Source: Euperipatoides rowelli
Lineage: Eukaryota > Onychophora > Udeonychophora > Euonychophora > Peripatopsidae
DNA length: 10,039 nt
Reading direction: 5' to 3' (one strand)
Assembly: GCA_003024985.2 (NCBI GenBank)
Contig: PXIH01S0030520.1
Part shown: piece by piece, positions 1 through 7,388 of the stretch
Position numbering within the stretch: the first letter of the stretch is position 1
Layout of the letters: each line of letters begins with the position of its first letter
Translations under genes and position numbers: made by a program
Notes under the pieces: model-generated
Told to the model about the DNA's origin: nothing
What the model saw: only the letters and a program-made list of their open reading frames with translations
The model's database searches: none

Positions 1-25
1 ATGCATGATTCTCACAACTGCCTGG

Positions 26-940
26 TTATTATTATAAGCGAGGGAACCCTCAGCCACACTGCATAATTCTAGGCCAAAGCCTTATCACAGTATAAGTCTT
101 AACTAAAGACTTGTTACCAACAAAATAATACAAATTCAGAGAGGGACTACAGCAAAACACAAAACATCAATACAGAAACCAAAACAACAACAATTAAAAC
201 AATATCAAAATTAAAACAATATTTGAAACAATATCAAGAATTGAAAACAGTGAGTCTTTATAAAAGGAGCAATGAGACAAATCCAGATCATGTTTAAAAG
301 AATTATAAGATTTTTGATTAACAATTCTCTCAGGCAGACAGTTCCAATATTTCACGTTTCTGTGAAACATAGTTTTGGACCTTCTAGTTGAAAACCTGTA
401 CTCAACCTTAATCTTAAATTTGGTGAGATTTTCGAATGTAGTTTGAGTTAATCACAAAGCAATTATTGACGTTATTCAGCATGACTAGTTTCTTGAACAT
501 AAAAATGAGGTAACCTCTTAAAAAGCGTACCAATCTTGGATAACCTAATATCGTAGGGAAAGTAGAAAAAAATCTATCAATTAGCTTTGTGAATCGACAA
601 AATCTTCTTTCCAATTTTCTTAACACTGTTATATTTAGTATTAAAATACTTGTGTGACAATAGTCAAATAACTGCTGAATAAAAATAGAACATACATGAG
701 AAAAAGTATAGGTATTGATGAATTTAAGGCTACCCTTCAACACACCAAAGACTCTGTTAGCCTTCATAACAACATGATCTACATGAAAGGAAAAATTTAA
801 CCTATAGTCAAAAATCTGTTCTAAGATTAACAGAACATAGCATACACGTGTGCATGGGGCAATTAATTGTACGACAATATTTTGCTGTATGTAAATACAT
901 AACAGAGCCGAGGACCTTTCTTTTTTTTTGTTACACAAAG
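26..940 (-). mobile_element. 5'-truncated LINE 3' end (Jockey/CR1-like), decayed
   Basis: The minus strand from about 940 down to 194 encodes the C-terminal part of a non-LTR retrotransposon ORF2 in two frames. The first block (938-414) contains FDYRLNFSFHVDHVVMKANR, then a G-V-L-K pattern, FDYCHTSI and LRKLERRF, the usual post-RT segment. After a frameshift near 420 the next frame gives YWNCLPERIV followed by SYNSFKHDLD, the hallmark WN-x-LP-x-x-(V/I)...FK end, and stops at 196-194. About 160 bp of 3' UTR follow, ending in a short TAA-type tail (TTATTATTATA on the plus strand, 25-35). No RT catalytic core is present, so this is a 5'-truncated copy. It lies in the intron after the last TTLL exon of the window, same strand as the gene. 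Jockey, CR1 or I-like clade cannot be separated here. Confidence 0.8.
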
Positions 941-1421
941 GGGACCGTTATTATTATTTTTTTTTGCCCTGGGCCCCATACTACAGAGCACTGTTTATAA
1001 TAATTTGATAGACTGCAATAATCACTATTGCATTTTTTTTAATAGATAAGTTTTTACTTTATTTATTTATATATTAAAAAAATGATTAGCCATAATCATT
1101 TTTTTATTTTTATGAATAGGATAGATTATAAAAAGAACATATGTCCTGTATTAGTTTAGCTGTCTGATTAAATCACTCTCCAAATGCATTTAAATACTGC
1201 CTTAACAATAAGGAAATGTCTACAGGAGAACATATTAGTCTAAGGAAGAATTATAAATCGATCAAAATAAATCCAATAAATTCCAAAAAAAAGATTACGG
1301 TATTTATAATGTTTAATTGTTATAATATTGTTAAATTGGAAGAACGTGCGTTAAATTTTAAAAGGGGTCAATTTGCTATTATTATTGATACGTTTGAAAC
1401 TTTTCAAAACTGAAACGTTAC
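941..1421. other. Intronic AT-rich stretch with poly-T, hairpin
   Basis: Intron sequence leftward of the last TTLL donor. It holds a TTATTATTATTT-T run next to a GC-rich GCCCTGGGCCCC (949-977), which on the minus strand could be a further LINE/SINE tail, and the hairpin at 1075-1106. A 65-codon plus-strand ORF (1216-1413) has no recognisable similarity or compositional sign of coding. No KFD-type TTLL exon is visible. Confidence 0.6.
1075..1106. repeat. Perfect 14-bp inverted repeat, 4-nt loop
   Basis: The arms TAAAAAAATGATTA (1075-1088) and its exact reverse complement (1093-1106) flank GCCA. AT-rich cruciform or hairpin; no TSD-like flanks seen. Confidence 0.85.
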
Positions 1422-1567
1422 CTTTTATCTATGAGTAAAGGTTTATCTATAAATTCTTGTACAAAGCTGCTTTCAAAATCCAGATCAAGCTCTTCAACTT
1501 TCTGAATTTTTACCCCTCGATGTTTATTATTTTTCTGCACCCAGAGTTTGTCTTCATGTGCTTGCGC
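1422..1567 (-). CDS. TTLL-like gene, ATP-grasp exon (WVQKNN...HRG, FVQEF...PLLID)
   Basis: A 146-nt exon (48 codons plus two bases). The acceptor is ATTAAG (AG at 1569-1568) and the donor is AAAAG|GTAACG at 1421. It begins AQAHEDKLWVQKNNKHRGV and ends FVQEFIDKPLLIDK. In canonical TTLLs the matching strand reads W-I-x-K-P followed by a glycine-rich loop; here the lysine is kept, the proline is replaced by asparagine, and the loop is NNKHRG. The Q of FVQEF corresponds to the family's VVQ-x-Y-I strand near the adenine pocket and PLLID precedes the expected KFD strand. The following exon is not in the window: the remaining 1421 bases leftward contain LINE sequence and no KFD-like block. Reading through the donor meets a stop immediately, which supports the splice. 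Confidence 0.88.
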
Positions 1568-1949
1568 CTTAATATAATATAACAACAATAATAACAAAAT
1601 ATTAAAAATATTCAACATCTAGTATAGTAATAATAATGAAATAATAAACTCTTTAAATTATATTAAAAAATATCTGGTTAAAACATAACAAAAACTATCC
1701 AGGCAATTTTTTTTTGGGGGGGGGGGGGAGGATTTGCACCCCTCAAAATATACTTTATTTTTCTATCATAAAATATCATTCTCAATAATCACAAAAAAGA
1801 CATAGCCCTATGTCATAAAAGTTACAAAGGGGCACACACAATTAAACATAATTCAATAAGATAATTAATCATCTATAAATCACACTAGAAAAATAATTAC
1901 ACAACATTAAATACACTCAAGGTCAAACACTCAAGGTCAAATTAAAACA
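1568..1949. other. AT-rich intron sequence with T9G13 run and 14-bp tandem duplication
   Basis: Mostly AT-rich intron sequence just upstream (in gene sense) of the ATP-grasp exon. It contains a T9-G13 homopolymer junction (1707-1728) and a two-copy 14-bp tandem duplication ACACTCAAGGTCAA (1913-1926, 1927-1940). Part of it is probably the untranslated 3' end of the L1-like LINE that lies to the right, but I cannot place that boundary. Confidence 0.5.
1913..1940 (+). repeat. Two-copy 14-bp tandem repeat
   Basis: ACACTCAAGGTCAA is present twice in exact head-to-tail order (1913-1926 and 1927-1940). Confidence 0.9.
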
Positions 1950-3281
1950 GGCTAAAGTCATTGCACATGCCTTTTGTGAAATTATTAGCCCATTTCTTAC
2001 CATATATATTGAAAGGCAAACTTAACGAATCTTTAGCATGATAAGTTTTAACTTGTTGCATAAAATATTGCTTGGGTCGCATTTGCATATCTTGAAAGTA
2101 CTTTAAATTTCTGACTTTCCATATAATAAAGAAAAAGTAAATTATTAGCCAACCGACCTCCCTATGCTCCAAAACCACCAACAGCATCATCAAAACATTG
2201 GAATTTGAAAAATTTTACGTAGTGTATTTCATAATCATACTTCTGAAATCCAAAAAATAATCAGAAAAAAACAATAAATTATTGATGTCATCTTAACAGT
2301 TATAGAGCACACATTTAGTGTCCAAGATTAATTCATAATTTGTTACTAAATAACAAGATGGAAAATTAACTCCATGAAGAGTCTTGAAAGTAAAATCCAT
2401 CAAGTTAGGAGCAATAAACAACAATTTTAAATATCTATATAGAAACTTCCACAAATATAAAATAAAACTGGATCAGGAGTGACATCATCTAATAATTTAG
2501 TAATATATAAGTTATAAGAATAGACTACTTAATAACTGCATTATTGTCCGTATCGCTAACCTCCCTGAAAGCATAAAATAATAAAGCAAAGATTGCCTAG
2601 GAATAGGCGGAGGAGTGTCGGTTGGCTCAACCTCTCCCAAAAAAACTATGTGTATAGCAAATGCATAGTAAGTAACCAATCTAGTTCGCCAAAGTATCTT
2701 GTTGCATATTGAATATATTTTCTTAAGAAATGATTTAGTAAAACTCACATGTGGTAAAAAATAGTTAATTTTTGAATAAATACGTGTTAATGATATTAAC
2801 TCTGGTCTTAAGTGATAGATATTTAGCTTCAATTTTAAGTGAGAATAACTTGAAAGCTTATAGTAAACTATTTTGAACTTTCCATCTTAGGGAAAGGTTT
2901 ATCCCAAAATTTTCTCCGGCCTTTTATTTGAAAAATGATTTAAAATTGTATCAGAGAAAGGCAACAAGCACATGAGTTATGTGAATTAAATTGTGAACCT
3001 GTCAGCGTAGAAAAATTTTCAATGATAGATAAAATATACGGCAGGCTTCTTTTATTTTCTAAAACAATTGTAATATCAACATAATTGAAGGCTGTGATGT
3101 CAAGTTGCAAGAAGACTAAATTAATCCCTAAATGAGTTGCATTGAGGTCATTAATTAATGAATCTATATAAATAGAAAATAGATTGGTACTAAATGGCGA
3201 TCCCTGTGTAATGCCTTTGCGCAAGACAATGGCTTCATACAATGAAGCTAAATGTTTGAGATATATTTTTTTATTTTCCAC

Positions 3282-3288
3282 ATAGGTT
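3282..3288 (+). repeat. Target-site duplication (left copy) of nested LINE
   Basis: ATAGGTT, identical to 3688-3694, directly next to the TTTA-type tail of the nested LINE. Confidence 0.6.
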
Positions 3289-3687
3289 TATTTATTTATT
3301 TATATTAAAATATTATTTAATATATACAAAATAATAATTATTTCAAAAAGGCCCCAAAGGATATGGTCCATTTTTTACATTACACACATTACTTTATTCT
3401 AACTCACACAATCACATTGAATAAAAAAACAACCAATTAGAAAGGTTAAATAAAAACAAAAATTAAAAAAGAAAATATAGACTAAGCAATATTGTTCAAT
3501 AATTTTACAAAGGAAGGAACTGCCGGAGACGCATATCGCTTGGTGCATATGAAAGGGACAAAGTAATTCTCACTATGCCTGGTTTTAATATCACACATGC
3601 TATTTCTTTTGCTTGGAGCAAAGATTCACAACTCCTAAAAAAAGTACCAGAAATTTCAGGAAACTTGACAGAAATAGCACTTCTGTG
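3289..3687 (-). mobile_element. Short 5'-truncated LINE 3' end nested in the L1-like LINE
   Basis: About 400 bp inserted between RT motif A and the QGSP block of the older LINE. On the minus strand it carries a C-terminal reading frame ending in IKTRHSENYFVPFICTKRY, then PAVPSFVKLLNNIA and a stop near 3486, a pattern like ORF2 tails of Jockey/CR1-type LINEs. About 190 bp of 3' UTR follow, ending GGGGCCTTTTTGAAATAAT and then a (TAAA)-type tail (TTTATTTATTTATT on the plus strand at 3286-3300). The 7-bp sequence ATAGGTT occurs directly at both ends (3282-3288 and 3688-3694), as expected for target-primed insertion. The minus-strand reading frame 3768-3505 spans the junction in a different phase and is not a real gene. 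Confidence 0.7.
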
Positions 3688-3694
3688 ATAGGTT
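3688..3694 (+). repeat. Target-site duplication (right copy) of nested LINE
   Basis: ATAGGTT, identical to 3282-3288, at the truncated 5' end of the nested LINE and within the codons just after RT motif A of the older LINE. Confidence 0.6.
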
Positions 3695-3855
3695 CGAACA
3701 GCCAAACAACTGGAGTATTCTACGAGCAAGATAGGTGTGACTAACATTATCAAATGCCCTGGATACATCTAACAAAAAAGAATTACCGCAACCTTTATTT
3801 TGTTACGTTTTATTTGCTGTACGGCCTACTGAAGCAATATTAATGCATTGTGTAT

Positions 3856-3891
3856 ATTTCTACCCTTCAAAGAAAATTGAAGGGTAGAAAT
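3856..3891. repeat. Perfect 15-bp inverted repeat, 6-nt loop
   Basis: ATTTCTACCCTTCAA (3856-3870) and its exact complement (3877-3891) flank AGAAAA. It falls inside the decayed RT domain of the L1-like LINE, where such a hairpin is not part of the expected coding pattern. Confidence 0.9.
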
Positions 3892-4210
3892 GCTGAGAAA
3901 ACGTATTGTTTAGTATCTTAGCGATTATTTTGGTATCAATATTTTGAATGTTAATTGGCCTGTAACTATTTAATTCACCTATCAAATTTATCACAACATT
4001 TTTTTTAGGAAAAAATACCATAAATGATTATATTAATGGTTTATAAAACTGAGCTTCTGTAGTAATTAAATCTTTATACACTTTAATACTATTTGGGATA
4101 AAAATATGTTGTATTTTTACTATAAACCACAATTAATATATTTCATTAAACAATTTTAAAATTATCTTTGAAGAAAAAACATACCGGTACCCATAAGTTT
4201 ATTCACTTAC

Positions 4211-4330
4211 ATATTCAAGGAGCTCCTGCTTCTCGTAAGGAAGTTTGAATGCCACGGGAATATATTTAAGTTTCAGGGAAACCAAAGTTACTTTATTGGT
4301 GATGAATCCGGATCCTGGGAAATGATTTAC
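4211..4330 (-). CDS. TTLL-like gene, exon with VNHFPGSG motif
   Basis: A 40-codon exon, too short to stand out as an ORF, found by looking for the expected NHFPG motif between the flanking exons. The acceptor is CCGACAG (AG at 4332-4331) and the donor is a consensus GTAAGTG starting at 4210. It encodes VNHFPGSGFITNKV, then a short variable helix, IPVAFKLPYEK and ends LLEY. In TTL proteins this segment carries the 'N-x-x-P-x-x-x-x-x-x-(R/T)K' strand and the loop leading to the LP-E that precedes the ATP-binding lysine. Both junctions are phase 0. A LINE remnant begins only about 100 bp downstream in the following intron. I see no damage in the exon. Confidence 0.88.
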
Positions 4331-4897
4331 CTGTCGGAAATTTAAAAAATTTGTATAAAATTAAAAGTACTGTTAAACTTTTAGTTTGGCATTTTAATTT
4401 ATCATTAGGGGTAAAGTGGAAAAAAAAATAGCAGCCATTCACTGTAAAGTTCATTTGAGATTAAGTACACAGTTACTTTGGGGACATCACTTGAATAATT
4501 TTAATTATTTATATTAATGCTATTTTTATTAATTTATCTTTACATTTTTCTAAAAATTCTATGAAAATCGAAGTTTTCTAGTGTTATCGAAATATATACA
4601 ATAATATTCTCAAGCTGATGTCGTTTTCACAGATCTCTTAGTTGCGGTTTTCATGATTATGGGTGCAACCTTTAGCCTATATCTATAATTTACACTTTGA
4701 ATTTTTGTCCAATGCCAACACTTACAGGATTTGTACTAGTCACAAAAAATAATGATTTTCCTCAAACATAATAATTCCAAGGGATTGACTTTTTGGCCTA
4801 AAGTGACTTTCTGAACTTCAAACATAAGCTAGGTTTGGTTTCACCCCTCTTATAATGTTTTTAGTGAGAAGTTAACATGATGACTGCAAACTATGTC

Positions 4898-4913
4898 TAT
4901 GAGTTAACTCATA
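4898..4913. repeat. Perfect 16-bp palindrome
   Basis: TATGAGTTAACTCATA equals its own reverse complement. Isolated; no partner motif found. Confidence 0.85.
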
Positions 4914-5062
4914 TTTGATGATCTGATACAGGATGTCAACTACAAATTATTTTGTAAATGAGATTTTTATTATTAGCATCAGATGTGAGCAAATTCCTAG
5001 TATATTGATGCAATAGGTAGGGGCGCCTGATATAAGATTGAAAAATAAGCCGAGGCATCAGT

Positions 5063-5096
5063 AAATAGGATATAAAAATACTTTTATATCCTGTTT
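5063..5096. repeat. Hairpin, 11-bp perfect core
   Basis: AGGATATAAAA (5067-5077) and its exact complement (5082-5092) with a 4-nt loop. Three further pairs lie outside one mismatch, giving about 15-bp arms at 5063-5096. Confidence 0.8.
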
Positions 5097-5570
5097 TCGG
5101 ATTGGCATCAGAGACAAAGCTACGCAATAACAATGTAGCAATAAACATATTAAATATAAGGCGATGGTGTTGTTTTATAAATGATTAGAACAAAGTTAAT
5201 TCTGAATAAACAGAAAATACATTAATTTACGGATATATAAATTAGGGTAAGAAATAGATGCATATTACACATCTAAATTTATAAGAAAAAATAAAGCTGA
5301 ACCAATCAAGTTGAAAATAGTATTCAGAAAATATATCCAAAAGAGATGTGAAATCTAACCCTTTATTATCTCTTAAAGCGACCCATTTCAAATTACAATA
5401 TTGGGCAAATTGGGCATTTCCCAACTGGACAATAAAGGCTTATTTATGTTTCTATACGATGCTTATCCATTGACAAAAAAACAGCTCATGCACACAACTA
5501 CAGTCAATTATGCACAATTAAATGATGGAGAACCATCCGTAATCATTCGTAATTATTGAAAGATTTTGTA

Positions 5571-5769
5571 GCGTCTGGATCTCAGACTTACCATGTCATT
5601 CAGCCCCAAAGCCAATCAGAGGTCAGATTGCATTCTAACTGCAAGCTAACCTCTGATTGGCTGTTATGTTATTTATTTAAGATTTAATATTTAAGTTGGA
5701 GTTAGGTCATTAAGGTTAATAGATCTTCAAATAGGCTGCATGACAATGGTAAGTCTGATATCCAGACAC
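5571..5769. mobile_element. 199-bp MITE with TA flanks and internal hairpin (Tc1/mariner-like)
   Basis: A miniature inverted-repeat element. Its terminal arms are about 35 bp: 5571-5605 starts GCGTCTGGAT and the complement of 5734-5769 starts GTGTCTGGAT. They align with three substitutions and a one-base gap. TA lies immediately outside both ends (5569-5570 and 5770-5771), matching the target duplication of Tc1/mariner-type transposases. Inside is a second, nested hairpin: GCCAATCAGAGGT (5611-5623) pairs exactly with 5649-5661, with TTGCA/TGCAA (5628-5632, 5640-5644) pairing again in its loop. There is no coding capacity, so it is non-autonomous. It sits in TTLL intron 2. Superfamily is inferred from TA only. 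Confidence 0.8.
5611..5661. repeat. Internal nested hairpin of the MITE
   Basis: A perfect 13-bp stem, GCCAATCAGAGGT against its complement, whose loop holds a second 5-bp stem. Confidence 0.9.
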
Positions 5770-6052
5770 TAGTAAAAAATTCAATAGTTACACAAACCTA
5801 TTTGTTTATTATCCATCTTGTTAGCCATTGAACCAATCATATCATTTTAGGATTTCTAAGTAGAGGGCAGCACACTTGTTTTTGTCCCAATTGATTTAGT
5901 TTGGAAACATCGTACTGTATTTGAAAATGGATTTTCGTAAAGCAGTAAATAAAGTAAAAATAACATATTTTACACAATACTAGACGTTTATTGGAATTCA
6001 TTTTGAGGCGTAAAACTAAAAATCGTAACAACTGTTGGAAATAAGAAGAGGA

Positions 6053-6085
6053 ATATGATTGGCTATTGTATAGAGCCAATCATAT
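6053..6085. repeat. Perfect 12-bp inverted repeat, 9-nt loop
   Basis: ATATGATTGGCT (6053-6064) and its exact complement (6074-6085). A third copy of the CCAATCATAT core lies at 5833-5842, so this may be one end of an undefined fold-back element of about 250 bp. Confidence 0.85.
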
Positions 6086-6357
6086 AGAAAAGTATGAACA
6101 AATTGACACACATGCCTTCGTTTACGAGACGGATTAAAACGGATGGAGATCTGTTCCATAAAAGTATAAACGAGCCTTAAGCATTGACTTTAGGCAAATA
6201 TCCAACTCGTTATCGAGCTCTTTTCAAAATATGCTGAACTATAATATAAATGAGCCTTATTAGAAAGAAAAATAATAATTAAAAAATACTGAATTAAACT
6301 TCAGTTATTTTTGTATCCAAAGAATAGTTTCTCCTTGGAAAAATTAGACCTGCCAAA

Positions 6358-6409
6358 AATGTTGGTATTTAATATAAAGTTGGCCATCTTTATATTAAAT
6401 GCCTACATT
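6358..6409. repeat. 22-bp inverted repeat, 20/22 matched
   Basis: Arms 6358-6379 and 6388-6409 match at 20 of 22 positions, with a perfect 13-bp inner core (ATTTAATATAAAG). The 8-nt loop contains the palindrome TGGCCA. It lies immediately left of the minisatellite. Confidence 0.85.
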
Positions 6410-6448
6410 CCGAACTCTTTAAATTGAATTTTCTCCCCAATGGTTTGT

Positions 6449-6890
6449 CCGATTAAGTTAAAATTTGTGTTACACTAGAGGTCTAGAATATGTATATAAA
6501 AGGTCAAGATCTTAGGTGGTCACATGGTTGTGCTAGGAGGGCCAAAAAATCTACATTTTTAAAAATGCTCCGATTAAGTTGAAATTTGTGTTACACTACA
6601 GGTCTAGAATATGTATATAAAAGGCCAAGATCCTAGGTGGTCACATGGGGCTGCTAGGGAGAGGGGGAATCTAAATTTTTTAAAATGCTCTGACTAAGTT
6701 CAAATTTGAAATTGGTGTTACACTAGAGTTCTAGAATATGTATATAAAAGGTCAAGGTCCTAGGTGGTCACATGGGGGTGCTAGGGGGGCCCCAAAAATC
6801 TATTTTTTTTTAAAATGCTCCGATTAAGTTCAAATTTGAAATTTGTGTTAACTAGAGCTCTAGAATTACATGGGGTGCTAGGGGGGCCCA
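6449..6890. repeat. Minisatellite, 120-130 bp unit, about 3.6 copies
   Basis: Tandem copies start at 6449, 6570, 6690 and 6820 (CCGATTAAGTT or close variant), giving spacings of 121, 120 and 130 bp. Each full unit carries GTTACACTA, then TCTAGAATATGTATATAAAA, a GGTCAAGRTCYTAGGTGGTC block, CACATGG and a G-rich GCTAGGGGGGCC end. Unit 3 is longer by an extra GAAATT-type duplication near its start. Unit 4 lacks the stretch from ATGTATATAAAA to GGTGGTC and ends near 6890. The repeat lies wholly within TTLL intron 2. Strand is arbitrary. No open frame runs through the array, so it is not a protein repeat. Confidence 0.92.
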
Positions 6891-7388
6891 ATTGAATTCT
6901 GAATTTTAGACAATGAAAATAGACTTGCCCATTTTTTGGGGGGATGGAGGGGGGAGCAAATAACATGGGAGTGTTTACTATAGTTCCAAACATGACACAA
7001 AATTCTGGGCCAAAAATAAAAATACTGTCGATTTCGACGGGTTTCGACTAGTTATAATATTAATTAGTCTTCAAGTTTATTATTTGTCTCGCTTCATTAA
7101 AATAATAAAAATTATTGTGGGCAAGATAAACTTAGTTTTGAATATTGTGATTTAATGGTATTATGAAGGCATAATAAAACAAAGGGTTTTATTTTTTTGT
7201 TAATGGTTATCAAAACGACCACACAACCAAAAAAAAAAAGCTTATCAAAATATTTACAACAAAAATATAAATTTTGTTTTCTTAAAGTAATTAGTAAATT
7301 TTTGTAAATTGTTTACTTAAATGATTTTTAAAATGCATGTAAAACCATATTATTATCTTTAAAAAGATGTAAGAAAAAAAATAGGCAC
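6891..7388. other. TTLL intron 2, right part; G-rich then AT-rich, no gene
   Basis: Begins with G-rich sequence that resembles the end of the minisatellite unit (GGGGGGATGGAGGGGGGAG at 6939-6957) and continues AT-rich to the donor at 7388. A small hairpin of the AATAAAAC...GTTTTATT type lies near 7173-7192. No exon seen. Confidence 0.55.

Larger units (their letters stand above)
1950..4107 (-). mobile_element. Decayed L1-like LINE with RT, thumb and zf-RVT-like tail
   Basis: Minus-strand blocks in the right order for one non-LTR retrotransposon ORF2. 4107-3860: an EAQFYKPLI-like lead-in, then PKKN, then LNSYRPINIQNIDTKI, the start of an L1-type RT domain. 3790-3690: SVGRTANKT, a stop, then LLDVSRAFDNV, RT motif A. 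3281-2940: GITQGSP, LFSIYIDSLI and FNYVD followed by IT where the catalytic YxDD should be, so the active site is lost. 2784-2680: KINYFLPHVSFTKSFLKKI and ILWRTR, the thumb pattern seen downstream of L1-like RTs. 2430-2280: a FKTLHGVNFPSC stretch, then KCVLYNC and INNLLFF, resembling the zf-RVT C-terminal module. About 2130: IWKVRN. Stops and frameshifts throughout mark a dead copy. It is interrupted by another LINE end at 3289-3687. It occupies most of TTLL intron 3 in sense orientation. Confidence 0.75.
4331..5568. other. TTLL intron 2, left part; no gene seen
   Basis: AT-rich intron sequence with no exon-like block or protein similarity I can recognise. Minus-strand open stretches at 4936-5148 and 5242-5424 show no family pattern. 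It contains the 16-bp palindrome at 4898-4913 and the hairpin at 5063-5096. Confidence 0.6.
5772..6448. other. TTLL intron 2, middle; hairpins and CCAATCATAT repeats, no gene
   Basis: No exon found. CCAATCATAT occurs at 5833-5842 and 6076-6085 and inverted at 6053-6062. A diverged direct repeat TATAAAYGAGCCTTA occurs at 6165-6179 and 6245-6259, 80 bp apart. The minus-strand ORF at 5837-6079 has no family pattern and is probably chance. Confidence 0.55.

Noticed and set aside
1216-1413. 65-codon plus-strand ORF
   Set aside because: No recognisable pattern, lysine/isoleucine/asparagine-rich as expected from AT-rich noncoding sequence.
1-1421. Search for the next TTLL exon (KFD strand)
   Set aside because: No KFD/DxR-like block was found on the minus strand; the region is LINE and AT-rich sequence, so the exon must lie outside the window.
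3683-3700. GGTTCGAAC as a tRNA T-loop or pol III B box
   Set aside because: It lies in RT codons of the L1-like LINE; no A box, acceptor stem or anticodon arm around it.
3505-3768. 87-codon minus-strand ORF as a gene
   Set aside because: It spans the junction between two LINE fragments, out of phase with both recognisable LINE frames.
5837-6079. 80-codon minus-strand ORF as a missing TTLL exon
   Set aside because: The TTLL exons on either side join in phase without it, and it carries no TTL motif.
6449-6890. CRISPR-like array
   Set aside because: Units of 120-130 bp repeat along their whole length with no unique spacers; eukaryotic intron context.
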